NCBI GenBank assembly: GCA_030429105.1
Contig: JAUIDE010000008.1
Span: 1 to 64,000 of the forward strand
DNA from: Alphaproteobacteria bacterium
GTDB lineage: Bacteria > Pseudomonadota > Alphaproteobacteria > Rhodobacterales > Rhodobacteraceae
Length of the DNA stretch: 64,000 nt
Reading direction: 5' to 3'
The position numbers and the translations under genes were made by a program. Shown in pieces: positions 7,586 through 17,443 of the stretch. The notes under the pieces were generated by a model. That model saw only the letters and a program-made list of their open reading frames with translations. It did no database searches and was not told where the DNA came from. Each line of letters starts with the position of its first letter. Within the stretch, counting starts at the first letter, position 1.

Positions 7586-9199
7586 TCAGTTGGCCTGGCG
7601 GCGGAGGAAGGCCGGGATCTCCATGCGGAGGTCCTCGTCATCCTCCACCGAGTCCTCGATCCGCTCCGCCGGCCGCGGAGCGGGGCGCGGGGCGGAGGGG
7701 GCGGCGGGCTCGGCCCGGCCGACCGGCTGGGCCGAGCGCGCGGCGGCGGCGCCGCCGCCCGTCATCCGGTGGATCAGGCTGTTGAGCCCGAAGCGCCCGC
7801 GCTCGGCTTCCGCGCCCTGGGAAGCCTGCGCGGCGTCACGCATCCCCTGGACGGTGAAGGGAGTCGGGTCCCCGGCATGGGCCGGGCGGCGCGGCGCCGG
7901 AGCCGGCTCGGGCGCCTCCGCGCGGGGGTCGCCGGGCTGGACCGGGGCGGGGGCGATATAAGCCTCCGCGCGCGGCGCGGGGGCGACGGGCGCCTCTTCT
8001 TCCGCGAAGAGATTGGGCTCCGCGGCGAGCGGCTGCGGCGCCGCGCGCATGGCCGGCTGCGGGGCGGGCTGGGGCGCCGGCTGCGGCGCGGGGCGCGGCG
8101 CGGGCTCTGCCGGGCGCTCCGCCGCGGCGGGCATCGAGGAGGCGCGGCGCGGCGCTTCCGGCGTCGCCGGCACGATCCGGGCGGTGGCGGCCGGGCGCCG
8201 CTCCACCGGCGTCGGCCGGTTCTCGGCCATCGCGGCCGCGTCGATCCCCGTCGCGACGACGGAGACGCGCATCCGCCCCTCCATGTCCGGGTCGAGCGTG
8301 GAGCCGACGATGATGTTCGCCTCCGGATCGACCTCCTCGCGGATGCGGTTCGCTGCCTCGTCCAGCTCGAAGAGCGTGAGGTCGTAGCCGCCGGTGATGT
8401 TGATGAGAACGCCCTTCGCGCCCTTGAGGCTCACCTCGTCGAGCAGCGGGTTGGCGATGGCCTTCTCCGCGGCGTCGATCGCGCGGGTCTCGCCCTCGGC
8501 CTCGCCGGTGCCCATCATGGCCTTGCCCATCTCGTCCATCACGGCGCGCACATCCGCGAAGTCGAGGTTGATGAGGCCGGGGCGGACCATGAGGTCGGTC
8601 ACGCCCTTCACGCCCTGATAGAGCACGTCGTCCGCCATCATGAAGGCTTCGGCGAAGGTCGTGCGCTCGTTGGCGATGCGGAAGAGGTTCTGGTTCGGGA
8701 TGATGATGAGCGTGTCCACCACCTGCTGCAGCGCGTCGATCCCGCCCGCGGCGAGGGTCATGCGCTTCGACCCCTCGAACTGGAAGGGCTTGGTGACGAC
8801 GCCGACGGTGAGGATCCCCATCTCCCGCGCCACCCGGGCGATGACGGGCGCGGCCCCGGTGCCCGTGCCGCCGCCCATGCCGGCGGTGATGAAGCACATG
8901 TGGGAGCCTTCGAGATGGCTGATGATCTCGTCGAGGCTCTCCTCCGCCGCGGCGGCGCCGATATCCGGCTTGGCCCCCGCGCCGAGCCCCTGCGTGACGC
9001 CGACGCCGAGCTGGAGCCGCCGGCTCGCCCGCGTCTGCTGCAGGGCCTGCGCGTCCGTGTTCGCGACCACGAACTCCGCGCCTTCGAGGTTCTTCTCGAT
9101 CATGTTGTTGACGGCGTTGCCGCCGGCGCCGCCGACGCCGAACACGGTGATGCGCGGCCGGAGCTCGTCGGGCTCCGGCGACTTCAGGTTAAGGGCCAT
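7586..9199 (-). CDS. ftsZ: Cell division GTPase FtsZ
   Basis: The tubulin-like GTPase that builds the division ring. The G-box GGGTGTG is at 109-115, preceded by [13 protein letters not shown] (21-33), and the catalytic T7 segment [11 protein letters not shown] follows in the C-terminal GTPase subdomain. After about residue 330 comes a long Ala/Pro/Glu-rich disordered linker, then the conserved C-terminal peptide [15 protein letters not shown] (523-537) that binds FtsA and other partners. At 537 residues it is long because of that linker, as in other alphaproteobacteria. It has its own 112-bp leader behind ftsA and is followed by a hairpin. Confidence 0.98.
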   Translation of the reverse strand: MALNLKSPEPDELRPRITVFGVGGAGGNAVNNMIEKNLEGAEFVVANTDAQALQQTRASRRLQLGVGVTQGLGAGAKPDIGAAAAEESLDEIISHLEGSHMCFITAGMGGGTGTGAAPVIARVAREMGILTVGVVTKPFQFEGSKRMTLAAGGIDALQQVVDTLIIIPNQNLFRIANERTTFAEAFMMADDVLYQGVKGVTDLMVRPGLINLDFADVRAVMDEMGKAMMGTGEAEGETRAIDAAEKAIANPLLDEVSLKGAKGVLINITGGYDLTLFELDEAANRIREEVDPEANIIVGSTLDPDMEGRMRVSVVATGIDAAAMAENRPTPVERRPAATARIVPATPEAPRRASSMPAAAERPAEPAPRPAPQPAPQPAPQPAMRAAPQPLAAEPNLFAEEEAPVAPAPRAEAYIAPAPVQPGDPRAEAPEPAPAPRRPAHAGDPTPFTVQGMRDAAQASQGAEAERGRFGLNSLIHRMTGGGAAAARSAQPVGRAEPAAPSAPRPAPRPAERIEDSVEDDEDLRMEIPAFLRRQAN

Positions 9200-9311
9200 C
9201 TTATCCGCCTGTATTTGCCACTGCTGCCACGCCTTCGTTGTTCGTTTGAGGCGTTATCGAAAGAGAGTAACGCAGGGGAAGAATCATGTCGATTCGAAAA
9301 CCCCTAAAACG
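9200..9311 (-). promoter_or_regulatory. ftsA-ftsZ spacer with paired GANTC sites
   Basis: A 112-bp AT-richer spacer between ftsA and ftsZ, unlike the overlapping junctions elsewhere in the cluster, so an internal ftsZ promoter is likely. It holds two GANTC sites (9281-9285 and 9291-9295) spaced by one helical turn, the recognition sequence of the cell-cycle methylase CcrM. In Caulobacter the ftsZ promoter is GANTC/GcrA-controlled (established there). The same role here is an inference. No clear -35/-10 pair was assigned. Confidence 0.5.
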
Positions 9312-10646
9312 CTACCAATTCTCGCGGAACCACCGCACCGCGCCCACAAGCCGGAGCCGCGGCGCGAAGGAAGCCGCCGGTTCGAAATCCCAGGCCTCGT
9401 CCTGCGGCCGCGCGGCGTGGAGCGCGAGGCCGACGACGGCCGCGCAATCCGGCCCGCTGACCGAGGCGGGGAGGCCCGCGACGCGCATGGGCCGCCCGAT
9501 CCGCACCTGCCGGCCGAGGATGCGCTGCGCCGTCTCCTCGATCCCGGTCAGCTGGGAGCCGCCGCCCGTCAGCACGATGCGCCGGCCGGGGAGGTTCTGG
9601 AACCCCGCCCGGTCCAGCCGCCGGCGCGCGTCCTCCAGGATCTCCTCCAGCCGCGGGCGGATCACGCCGATCAGCGCGGAGCGGGAGATGCGGCGGCGTT
9701 CCGCCGGATGGTCGCCGCCGAGATGCGGCGCCTCGATCAGTTCGCGCTCGTCCATCCCCGTGGCGATGGCGCCGCCGTGCCGCGTCTTGATCCGCTCGGC
9801 CTCCGCCACCGGCATCGAGAGGCCGACGGAGATGTCCTGCGTCAGGTGATCCCCGCCGAGCCGCGCGCTGTCCGCATGGACGAGCCGGCCGCGCAGGAAA
9901 ATCGAGATGTCGGTCGAACCGGCGCCGAGGTCGATGCAGGCGGCGCCGAGCTTCTGCTCGTCCTCCACCAGCGCCGAGAGGCCGGAAGCGCAGCCGCCGA
10001 TCACCACGCCCGCAAGTTCGAGGTCGCAGCGCCGGACGGAGGCGGCGAGGTTGCGTAGCGGCGTCCGGTCCACCGAGACGGTGTGGAGATCGACACCGAG
10101 CGAGCGGGCCGCCATGCCCCGCGGGTCCGCCGTCGCCGTCCGCCCGTCGAGCGTGTAGTTGACCGGCATGGCGTGGATCAGCTCCCGCCCCTCGCGCCGC
10201 TCCGGCTCCTCCGCCGCGGCGAGGGCGCGGGCGATGTCGCGCGAGGCGACCTCCTCGCCTTCCAGCTCCGCCTCGCCATAGACGGCGTGGCTGCGCGGGC
10301 GGGCGCCGGAAAGCGCGGCGATCACCTGGTCGACCCGCGCGCCGGCGGATTTCTCCGCCCGTTCGAGCGCGGTGCGGATCGCGCGCTCCGCCTCCTCCAT
10401 CTCCACGATCTCGCCGAGCCGGACCCCGCGGGAGCGGGTGAGCCCGGCGCCGACGACGCGGAGCGCGGCGTGCGCCTCGTGCGCCGAGCCCTTCGCCTCC
10501 GCAGCGGCAAGCCGCGCCGCATCCACCTCGAGGATGAGGCAGACAGTCTTGGCCGAGCCGACGTCGAGCACGGCGATGAGCCCGCGGCGGAGCGCCGCGC
10601 GGAGCCGCTCGCGCATCGCGCGCATGTCGGAAAGGGTGGTCATCAT
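9312..10646 (-). CDS. ftsA: Cell division protein FtsA
   Basis: Actin-like ATPase that ties FtsZ to the membrane. It is 444 residues. The N-terminal phosphate-1 loop IAVLDVGSAKTVCLIL begins near residue 24. The SHS2-type region follows, then the phosphate-2 motif IDLGAGSTDISIF and the adenosine motif IVLTGGGSQLTG. The C-terminus (WFRENW) is a short basic/aromatic tail like the membrane-targeting helix of FtsA. The start overlaps the ftsQ stop by ATGA (10643-10646); a second ATG is the next codon. Confidence 0.95.
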   Translation of the reverse strand: MMTTLSDMRAMRERLRAALRRGLIAVLDVGSAKTVCLILEVDAARLAAAEAKGSAHEAHAALRVVGAGLTRSRGVRLGEIVEMEEAERAIRTALERAEKSAGARVDQVIAALSGARPRSHAVYGEAELEGEEVASRDIARALAAAEEPERREGRELIHAMPVNYTLDGRTATADPRGMAARSLGVDLHTVSVDRTPLRNLAASVRRCDLELAGVVIGGCASGLSALVEDEQKLGAACIDLGAGSTDISIFLRGRLVHADSARLGGDHLTQDISVGLSMPVAEAERIKTRHGGAIATGMDERELIEAPHLGGDHPAERRRISRSALIGVIRPRLEEILEDARRRLDRAGFQNLPGRRIVLTGGGSQLTGIEETAQRILGRQVRIGRPMRVAGLPASVSGPDCAAVVGLALHAARPQDEAWDFEPAASFAPRLRLVGAVRWFRENW

Positions 10647-11533
10647 GCGTCTTTACCGGGGGTTCGGGGTTTCTTCGTCTCGTTCCGCGCCTCCGCCGCC
10701 TCCGGCGTCAGGCGCAGGGTCGGCCGGCCGGCGATGCGGAGGTCCACATGGGTGACGGCGCGGCGCGTGAGCCGCTCCCCGGCGTCGAGCGCGGCGGCGT
10801 AGCCCATCGCGTCCGCCGCGCCCTCCGAGGGCAGCATGATGACCGGCCCTTCGTGCAGGATCGCGTCCCACCGCCGCTCCCCGACCCGCACGAGGCCGCG
10901 GAGCCGGGGGGCGAGCCCGGCCGCGGCGGCGAAGATCGCCAGCGCCTCCTCCGCCGCCGCATCCGCGCCCTCGCCGGCGACGAGCGGCAGGTCCGCCCGC
11001 GCCGCGCGCGCGGCGAGGGGCCCGATCTCCGCCCCGGTCGCGTCGATGAGGGAGAGCGCGCCGCCCCGGCGCCAGACAAGCGCGGGCGCCCGCTCCTCCA
11101 CCGTCACGATCATCGTCTCGGGCGCCGAGAGCCGGACGGAGGCGGAGGCGACGGCGCCGAGGGCGGAGACGGCGCTCCGCACGGCCTCCGCATCCGCCGC
11201 GAGGGAGGAGGCGCCGCGCCAGGGCGCGAGCGCCGCCTCCACCGCAGCCGTCACCTCCGGCCCCGCTCCGCGCACCTCGATCCGCCGGATGGCGAATTCC
11301 GGCCGCGCCGTCACCGCCTCCCGCGCCGCGTCGAAGGCGGCGAGCCCCGCCGCGCGGAAATCCGGCTGCGCGGCGGACCAGGCCAGCGCGGCGGCGAGGG
11401 CCGCGAGCGGGGCGTGAACCGTCGCCGCCCGGCGGAACCGCGCGCTCCGCCAGAGCCGCTTCAGCCGGAAGCCGAGGCGGGAGGGCGCCGGGTCGTTCTT
11501 CAGGGCGATCAGCCGCGCGGTCAGCGCCCGCAT
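10643..11533 (-). CDS. ftsQ: Cell division protein FtsQ
   Basis: A bitopic divisome protein of 296 residues. A basic cytoplasmic N-terminus precedes one membrane segment (about 39-57), then the POTRA domain containing [14 protein letters not shown] and the FtsQ beta domain with [14 protein letters not shown]. The ATG at 11533 was chosen over an in-frame ATG at 11560 because GGTGGAGGACGCGTC gives a strong ribosome site. With it the gene overlaps the ddl end by 13 nt. It overlaps ftsA by 4 nt. The Arg/Lys/Thr-rich C-terminal tail is typical of the alphaproteobacterial form. Confidence 0.92.
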   Translation of the reverse strand: MRALTARLIALKNDPAPSRLGFRLKRLWRSARFRRAATVHAPLAALAAALAWSAAQPDFRAAGLAAFDAAREAVTARPEFAIRRIEVRGAGPEVTAAVEAALAPWRGASSLAADAEAVRSAVSALGAVASASVRLSAPETMIVTVEERAPALVWRRGGALSLIDATGAEIGPLAARAARADLPLVAGEGADAAAEEALAIFAAAAGLAPRLRGLVRVGERRWDAILHEGPVIMLPSEGAADAMGYAAALDAGERLTRRAVTHVDLRIAGRPTLRLTPEAAEARNETKKPRTPGKDA

Positions 11534-12435
11534 GACGCGTCCTCCACCATCCAGCGGCAAAGCGCGGGGAAGTCGATCCCGAGCAGCGCGGCCTGTTCGG
11601 GGATGAGCGAGGTCGGCGTCAGGCCGGGCTGGGTGTTCACCTCCAGCACGATCAGGCCGTCCACGCCCTTCGCCTCGTCCCAGCGGAAATCGGTGCGGGA
11701 GACGCCGCGGCAGCCGAGCGCGCGGTGGCAGGCGAGCGCATGGGCGCGGCAGGCCTCCGCGACGTCGTCCGGAATCTCCGCCGGCAGGATGTGGCGGGAG
11801 CCGCCGGGGCTGTATTTCGCCGTGTAGTCATACCAGCCGGTGGTCGAGACGATGTCCGTCACCGCCAGCGCCCGGTCCCCCATCACTGCCGCCGTCAGCT
11901 CCCGCCCCGGCGCATAGCGTTCGACGAGGAGCATGTCCGGCGCGCCGGCTTCGAGCCTGGCCGGGCCGTTGGCCTGTTCGTGGACGATGTAGACGCCGAC
12001 GGAGGAGCCCTCGTTATAGGGCTTCACGACATAGGGGGGCTCCATCGGGTGGCTCGCCTCGACCTCCGCGCGGCATACAAGCCGCCCCTCGGCCACGGGA
12101 ACGCCGGCGGCGGCGAAGACTTCCTTCGCGCGCACCTTGTCCATCGCGAGGGCGGAGGCGAGGACGCCCGAATGGGTGTAGGGGAGGCGCATGACCTCGA
12201 GGAGGCCCTGGACGCATCCATCCTCCCCCCCGCGCCCGTGGAGCGCGTTGAACACGACGTCCGGCGCCGCCTCGGAGAGGCGCTGCGCGAGGTCGGGCCC
12301 CGCGTCGATCTCGATCACGTCGTATCCCGCGTTCCGCAGCGCCTTCGCGGATTCCGCCCCCGAGACGAGGGAAACCTCGCGCTCGGCGGACCAGCCGCCC
12401 ATCAACACCGCCACGCGCGTCGTCCTGCCCGACAT
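11521..12435 (-). CDS. ddl: D-alanine--D-alanine ligase
   Basis: ATP-grasp ligase that makes D-Ala-D-Ala for MurF. It is 304 residues, normal for DdlB. Visible blocks are [19 protein letters not shown] at the N-terminus, the [18 protein letters not shown] segment, the ATP-binding [13 protein letters not shown] and the metal-binding [15 protein letters not shown]. The ATG at 12435 follows GCGAGG. The 32-nt gap to murB and the overlap with ftsQ place it inside the dcw operon. Confidence 0.96.
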   Translation of the reverse strand: MSGRTTRVAVLMGGWSAEREVSLVSGAESAKALRNAGYDVIEIDAGPDLAQRLSEAAPDVVFNALHGRGGEDGCVQGLLEVMRLPYTHSGVLASALAMDKVRAKEVFAAAGVPVAEGRLVCRAEVEASHPMEPPYVVKPYNEGSSVGVYIVHEQANGPARLEAGAPDMLLVERYAPGRELTAAVMGDRALAVTDIVSTTGWYDYTAKYSPGGSRHILPAEIPDDVAEACRAHALACHRALGCRGVSRTDFRWDEAKGVDGLIVLEVNTQPGLTPTSLIPEQAALLGIDFPALCRWMVEDASCGR

Positions 12436-12467
12436 CCGCGCCTCGCTTGTCACCCCTCTGACGGGGG

Positions 12468-13457
12468 CTATTCGCCTGTTATCGCCGGTTTTTTCCCGGT
12501 CTCGCCTGCTTCGGGGCGAACCCCGATGCGCCTTATCTCCCATTCTAGCTTAATGCCTGATGAATTGAGAACCCTTTTGCGGACAAGTTCGCCCAGATTT
12601 TCGAGATCGGCGGCCGTGGCCCCGCCCGCATTGGTCAGGAAGTTCGGATGCATCTCGTTCATCACGGCCCCGCCGAGCCGGAGCCCGCGGCAGCCCGCCT
12701 CGTCGATCAGTTTCCAGGCCATCAGCTCCTGCCCGTGGTCGCCCCGCCCGGTGGAGGAGAAGCCGGCGGGGTTGCGGAAGGTGGAGCCGGCGGTGCGGTC
12801 CTTCACCGGCTGCGTCTCCGCCCGCTTCGCGAGCGCCGCCGTCATGCGGGCGCGGATCGCCTCCGGCTCGTCGGGGCGCCCGCGGAGCGTCACCGAGGTC
12901 AGGATCGCGCCTTCGGGGAGGCTTGTGGAGCGGTAGGCGAAGTTCATGTCGTCGGGGCCGAGCGTGATCGTCTCCCCCGCGCGGGTCACCGCCTCCGCGC
13001 TCTCGAACACGTCGGCCATGTAGGCGCCGTAGCAACCGGCGTTCATCGCCGCCGCGCCGCCGAGGGAGCCCGGAATGGTGCGGAGAAACTCGAGCCCGCC
13101 GACGCCCGCATCCGCCGCCGCCTCCGCGAAGCGGGAGTCGAGCGCCCCGGCGCCGGCGCGGATGCGCGCGCCCGGCAGCGGCTCGACCGCGCCGAAGCCG
13201 CGCCCGGCGATGCGGATGACGATTCCGGGCACGCCGCCGTCCCGCACGATGAGGTTGGAGCCGACGCCGATGATCGTGACGGGCGCCTCCGGCGACAGCT
13301 CGGCCATGAAGGCGGCGAGGTCGGCGGCGTCCGACGGGATGAAGAGAAGCTCCGCCGGCCCGCCGACCCGGAGCCAGGTCAAGGGCCAGAGCGGGCGCCC
13401 GGCATGGAGGCGCCCGGCGAAGCGGGCGGCGAGGCCTTCGGGCCGAGGGCCGGTCAT
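12468..13457 (-). CDS. murB: UDP-N-acetylenolpyruvoylglucosamine reductase
   Basis: FAD/NADPH enzyme completing UDP-MurNAc synthesis. The FAD domain shows [25 protein letters not shown] and [20 protein letters not shown]. The catalytic-serine segment AGSTFRNP and the late [10 protein letters not shown] and NFLTN segments are also present. The start is uncertain. The ATG at 13457 gives a family-like N-terminus (329 residues) but weak Shine-Dalgarno. An in-frame ATG at 13496 would add 13 residues and has GGAG close upstream. The gene is set off from murC by structured repeat copy B, the only wide gap in this operon, so its translation is not coupled to murC. Confidence 0.94.
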   Translation of the reverse strand: MTGPRPEGLAARFAGRLHAGRPLWPLTWLRVGGPAELLFIPSDAADLAAFMAELSPEAPVTIIGVGSNLIVRDGGVPGIVIRIAGRGFGAVEPLPGARIRAGAGALDSRFAEAAADAGVGGLEFLRTIPGSLGGAAAMNAGCYGAYMADVFESAEAVTRAGETITLGPDDMNFAYRSTSLPEGAILTSVTLRGRPDEPEAIRARMTAALAKRAETQPVKDRTAGSTFRNPAGFSSTGRGDHGQELMAWKLIDEAGCRGLRLGGAVMNEMHPNFLTNAGGATAADLENLGELVRKRVLNSSGIKLEWEIRRIGVRPEAGETGKKPAITGE

Positions 13458-13504
13458 GCGCCGGGCCGCGGGGTTGGGCCGAACGCCTTCGCGCATCCAC
13501 TCCG

Positions 13505-13745
13505 CTGCATTAATCGAGGAGCGACCCGAAAGCACCCGGCCGATACGCCCCGCGTATCGGCCCGCGGCCGCCCGCCCCCCCATTTGTTTGGACGGGGCGG
13601 CCGCGTCTCCGCGGCCACCACGGGCGGCCGCGCGCCGATGCAGCCGTCCGGGAAGGCTTGGCGCCCCTCGGGCTCCGGCTTGCGCCTCCGCCCGAACGGC
13701 CTCGGCGACCTTCCCCCGGAAGGTCGCTTGTCGAGGCCGCGGCGC
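13505..13745 (-). repeat. Structured intergenic repeat, copy B (three hairpins)
   Basis: This fills the 340-base gap 13458-13797 between murC and murB, read on the minus strand. Hairpin 1 has the same outer 8-bp stem as copy A (13739-13732 with 13704-13697), an ACAA bulge, and a different but perfect inner 10-bp stem (13727-13718 with 13714-13705). The shared block GAGGGGCGCCAAGCC is at 13669-13655. Hairpin 2 pairs 13605-13596 with 13572-13563. Hairpin 3 is an 11-bp stem (13562-13552 with 13548-13538). Stem positions that differ from copy A differ on both sides, so pairing is kept. A minus-strand frame runs through this region but has no protein character. Confidence 0.8.
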
Positions 13746-13797
13746 CTCACGCCCGCCTTGATGCTTTCGGCAAAGTCGGCGCTCGCCCGCGCCACCG

Positions 13798-15195
13798 TCA
13801 CGCCCCCGCCGCCAGTTTCCCCGGCAGCGCGTTCGCCCAGGCCGAGATCGACCCGGCGCCGAGGCAGACGACCATGTCGCCCGGCCCGGCATGGGCGCGG
13901 ACGAACTCCGCGAGCCCCGCCTCCTCCTCCACCCCGTGCGCGTCCCGCACGCCGTGGGCGCGGAGGCCCTCCACCAGCGCGTCCCGGCTCACGCCCTCGA
14001 TCGGCGCCTCGCCGGCGGCGTAGACCTCGGCGATGCCGACCGCGTCTGCGTCGTTGAAGGCGCCGCAGAACTCGTCGAAGAGGTCCGCGAGCCGCGTGTA
14101 GCGGTGCGGCTGGTGCACCGCGATCAGCTTGCCGGAGCAGGCGGCCCGCGCCGCCTTCAGCACCGCCGCGATCTCGACCGGATGGTGCCCGTAATCGTCG
14201 ATGATCTCCGCCCCGTTCCAGCTTCCGACATGGGTGAAGCGCCGCTTCACCCCGCCGAAGCCGGCGAAGGCGGCGCGAATGTCGGCGTCCGCGACGCCAA
14301 GCTCCTTCGCCACCACGATGGCGGCGAGCGCGTTGCTCACGTTGTGCGCCCCCGGCATGGGCAGCGTCAGCCCCTCGATCCGCGCGCCGCCGCGGAACGC
14401 GACGTCGAAGACCGCCCGCCCGCCCTCGTAGCGCAGCGCCTCCCCCCGCACGTCCGCCTGCCGGGCGAAGCCGTAGGTCACCTTCCGCCGGTCGTCCACG
14501 AGGCCGACGAGCCGCTGCACCTCCGGATGGTCGATGCAGAGCACGGCGAGGCCGTAGAAGGGAATGTTCGAGACGAAGGCGAGGAAGGCGTCCCGCACCC
14601 CTTCGAAATCGCCGTAATGATCCAGATGCTCCGGGTCGATGTTCGTCACGATGGCGATGGTGGCGGGCAGCTTCACGAAGGTCCCGTCACTCTCGTCCGC
14701 CTCCACCACCATCCATTTCCCGGCGCCGAGCCGGGCGTTGGAGCCGTAATTCTGGATGATGCCGCCGTTGATGACGGTCGGGTCCAGCCCGCCGCCGTCC
14801 AGCAGCGCGGCGACCATGGAGGTCGTCGTCGTCTTGCCGTGTGTGCCGGCGACCGCGACGTTGGAGCGGAGCCGCATCAGCTCCGCCAGCATCTCCGCCC
14901 GCCGCACGACGGGCAGGCCCGCGGCCCGAGCCGCATCGAGCTCCGGGTTGCCGGGCTTGATGGCGGAGGAGATGACGACGACGCGCGCGCCCTCCACATT
15001 CTCAGCCCGCTGGCCGACGAAAATCTTCGCGCCCATCCCCGCCAGCCGCTCCGTGATCGGGGAGGCGCGGAGGTCCGAGCCCTGCACCTGGTAGCCGAGA
15101 TTGAGCAGCACCTCCGCGATGCCGGACATGCCGATGCCGCCGATCCCGACGAAATGGATGAGCCCGATGTCGAGCGGGAGGGCGATTGTCATCAT
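13798..15195 (-). CDS. murC: UDP-N-acetylmuramate--L-alanine ligase
   Basis: Adds L-Ala to UDP-MurNAc in the cytoplasm. It is 465 residues with the three Mur-ligase domains: Rossmann-like [18 protein letters not shown] at 13-30, the ATP loop GTHGKTTT at 117-124, the [11 protein letters not shown] and [11 protein letters not shown] segments, and the C-terminal [12 protein letters not shown] and HQPHRYTR motifs. The start overlaps the murG stop (ATGA, 15192-15195), with a second ATG immediately after. Downstream lies the long gap holding structured repeat copy B. Confidence 0.97.
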   Translation of the reverse strand: MMTIALPLDIGLIHFVGIGGIGMSGIAEVLLNLGYQVQGSDLRASPITERLAGMGAKIFVGQRAENVEGARVVVISSAIKPGNPELDAARAAGLPVVRRAEMLAELMRLRSNVAVAGTHGKTTTTSMVAALLDGGGLDPTVINGGIIQNYGSNARLGAGKWMVVEADESDGTFVKLPATIAIVTNIDPEHLDHYGDFEGVRDAFLAFVSNIPFYGLAVLCIDHPEVQRLVGLVDDRRKVTYGFARQADVRGEALRYEGGRAVFDVAFRGGARIEGLTLPMPGAHNVSNALAAIVVAKELGVADADIRAAFAGFGGVKRRFTHVGSWNGAEIIDDYGHHPVEIAAVLKAARAACSGKLIAVHQPHRYTRLADLFDEFCGAFNDADAVGIAEVYAAGEAPIEGVSRDALVEGLRAHGVRDAHGVEEEAGLAEFVRAHAGPGDMVVCLGAGSISAWANALPGKLAAGA

Positions 15196-16286
15196 GCCGG
15201 GGGCTTTCCTTCGCTGATCCGCTCCACGAGGTCGGCGAGCGCCGCATCCGCCGCGGGCCGGCCAAGCCGCCGCGCCGCTTCCGCCATGGCCTGCGCCCGC
15301 GCCGCGTCCTCGAGAACGGCGCGCACATGGCCCGCGAGCGCCGCCCCCGTCAACCCCGCCTCGGGCGCGAGGATCGCCGCGCCCGCCTCCGCCAGCGGGC
15401 GGGCGTTCGCCGTCTGGTGGTCCGCCGTCGCCGCCGGGAAGGGGATGAGGATCGAGGGCCGGCCGATGACGCCAAGCTCCGCCACCGTGGAGGCGCCGGA
15501 GCGGCAGATGACGAGCTGCGCCGCGGCGATCCTCTCCGGCATGTCGGCGAAGAAGGGCGTGACCTCCGCCGCGGGCCCGAGCGCGGCGGAGAGCGCCGCC
15601 GCCTCCGCCTCCCGCGCCTGCGCCGTGATCTTCAGCCGCGCGCGGAGCCCTTCGGGCAACGCCGCCAGCATTTCCGGCAGGAGGCGGGAAAGGGCGGAGG
15701 CGCCCTGGCTGCCGCCGAAGGCGAGGAGGTTCAGCATCCCCTCCCCCGGCGGGGCGTAAGGGACAAGCGCCGCCGCCTTCGCCGCCGCGCGCACCGGGTT
15801 GCCGATGTCGACGAGCCGCGCGCCGCCCGGCGCGCCGATCAGCGGGGAGACGCCGCAGGCCACCGCCTGCACCCGCACCGCGAAGGCGCGGTTGACCCGG
15901 CCGAGCACGCCGTTCTGCTCATGGATGAGGCGCGGGACGCCGCGGAGCCCCGCCGCCGCCAGCGCCGGCAGCGCCGGATAACCGCCGAAGCCCGCCACCG
16001 CCGCCGGCCTCGCCCGCCCGAACCAGGCCCATGCCTCCGCCACGCCCTTGGCGATGCGGAGGGAGGCGAGCGCCTTCGCCGCCATCCCGCCCCGCGCGAA
16101 GGTCGCCGCCGAGAGCGCCCGCCGCTCAACCGCCGCCGGGAAGCCGCCGGCGTAGCGGAGCCCGCGATCGTCCGTCGAGAGCGCGACGCGCCAGCCGCGG
16201 GCGAGCATCGCCTCCGCCAGCGCCTGCGCGGGGAACATGTGCCCGCCCGTCCCCCCCGCGGCGATGACGAGAAGCCGCCCGCTCAT
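15192..16286 (-). CDS. murG: Lipid II synthase MurG (GlcNAc transferase)
   Basis: Peripheral membrane glycosyltransferase (GT28) converting lipid I to lipid II. It is 364 residues. GGTGGH is at 11-16, and [12 protein letters not shown] and the C-terminal nucleotide-sugar segment [23 protein letters not shown] are followed by [10 protein letters not shown], all diagnostic. The ATG at 16286 overlaps the ftsW stop by ATGA, and its own stop overlaps murC, so translation is coupled on both sides. Confidence 0.97.
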   Translation of the reverse strand: MSGRLLVIAAGGTGGHMFPAQALAEAMLARGWRVALSTDDRGLRYAGGFPAAVERRALSAATFARGGMAAKALASLRIAKGVAEAWAWFGRARPAAVAGFGGYPALPALAAAGLRGVPRLIHEQNGVLGRVNRAFAVRVQAVACGVSPLIGAPGGARLVDIGNPVRAAAKAAALVPYAPPGEGMLNLLAFGGSQGASALSRLLPEMLAALPEGLRARLKITAQAREAEAAALSAALGPAAEVTPFFADMPERIAAAQLVICRSGASTVAELGVIGRPSILIPFPAATADHQTANARPLAEAGAAILAPEAGLTGAALAGHVRAVLEDAARAQAMAEAARRLGRPAADAALADLVERISEGKPPA

Positions 16287-17443
16287 CGCCGGCCGAGCCT
16301 GTCCGTCACATGGTCCTGCGGCCGGCGGCGCGTGAGCGAGAGGAGGAGGCCCATCGCGATGCCGGAGGCGAGCATGGAGGAGCCGCCATAGGAGATGAAG
16401 GGCAGCGTCATCCCCTTCGCGGGCAGGAGCGTGAAGGTCACGCCGATGTTGATGAAGGCCTGCACGCCGAAGAGCACGGCGAGCCCGGCGCCGGCGACGC
16501 GGGCGAAGGCGTCCCGCTCCCGCATCAGGCGGGTCAGCGCGCGGAGCGTGACGAAGAGATAGAGCCCGATCACCGCGACGCAGAACAGGAGCCCGTATTC
16601 CTCCGCCGCCACCGCCATGACGAAATCGGTATGCGCGTCCGGCAGGGACCATTTCACCGACCCTTCCCCGGCGCCGACGCCGAAGAGCCCGCCCTTCTGG
16701 ATCGCGGTGGTGGCGTAGCCGATCTGGCTCGTCGGGTCGATCTCGGGCGCGAGGAAGTCGTCGATCCGGCTCGCGACATATTCGAAGTTCGTGTAGGCGA
16801 ACCAGACGAGGCCGACGCCGAGCCCGACGAAGCCGACGATGAGGAGGATCGGCGCGCCCCAGGCGAAGAACATCGCCCCCCAGGCGGCGACGACGAGCAG
16901 CGCCTGCCCGAAATCCGGCTGGATCGCCAGCGAGGCGACGACGGCGAGCGTCACGAGGAAGGACATGGCGACGCCCGGCGGCCCGCCGGGCCGGAGCGCC
17001 GCCGCCATCATCCATCCGGTCAGCACGGCGAGGCCGGGCTTCAGGAACTCGGAGGGCTGGACGGAGATCCCGAAGGAATACCAGCGCACCGCGCCCTTGC
17101 CGAAATCCGTGCCGAAGGCGGGCAGGAACAGCACCGCGACGAAGGCGAAGAGGAAGAGCCGCACGCCGTTCCGCCGCGCCTGATCCGGCGGCATGACCGA
17201 GATCGCGACGATGACGGCATAGGCGACGACGGCGAAGACGACATGGCGCGTGACGAAATAGAAGGGCGGCAGGCCCCGCTTCTCCGCCAGCGGCACCGAG
17301 GCGGCGAAACTCATCAGGAGCCCGACGAGGATCAGGAGCGCGAGCGCGCCGAGCGAGAGCTTGTCCACCGTCCGCCACCAGCGGCCGAGGATCGACGGGT
17401 CGCCATAGCCGGCCGGCGCGGCGTGGTAGCTGATATCGGTCAT
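16283..17443 (-). CDS. ftsW: Septal peptidoglycan glycosyltransferase FtsW
   Basis: SEDS-family polytopic membrane protein (386 residues, about ten membrane segments) that polymerises lipid II at the septum together with FtsI. The conserved GAVRWYSFGISVQPSEFLKP, QPDFGQALLV and LPFISYGGSSM segments are all present. The gene sits between murD and murG with 4-nt ATGA overlaps at both ends. The N-terminal cytoplasmic tail of about 30 residues is normal for the alphaproteobacterial form. Confidence 0.97.
   Translation of the reverse strand: MTDISYHAAPAGYGDPSILGRWWRTVDKLSLGALALLILVGLLMSFAASVPLAEKRGLPPFYFVTRHVVFAVVAYAVIVAISVMPPDQARRNGVRLFLFAFVAVLFLPAFGTDFGKGAVRWYSFGISVQPSEFLKPGLAVLTGWMMAAALRPGGPPGVAMSFLVTLAVVASLAIQPDFGQALLVVAAWGAMFFAWGAPILLIVGFVGLGVGLVWFAYTNFEYVASRIDDFLAPEIDPTSQIGYATTAIQKGGLFGVGAGEGSVKWSLPDAHTDFVMAVAAEEYGLLFCVAVIGLYLFVTLRALTRLMRERDAFARVAGAGLAVLFGVQAFINIGVTFTLLPAKGMTLPFISYGGSSMLASGIAMGLLLSLTRRRPQDHVTDRLGRR

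Noticed and set aside
13454..13801. A 115-codon minus-strand frame between murC and murB, with a start overlapping the murC stop
   Set aside because: The overlap is tempting, but the sequence is built of the same hairpins as the non-coding repeat at 3150-3375, and the product is Arg/Pro-rich without protein character.
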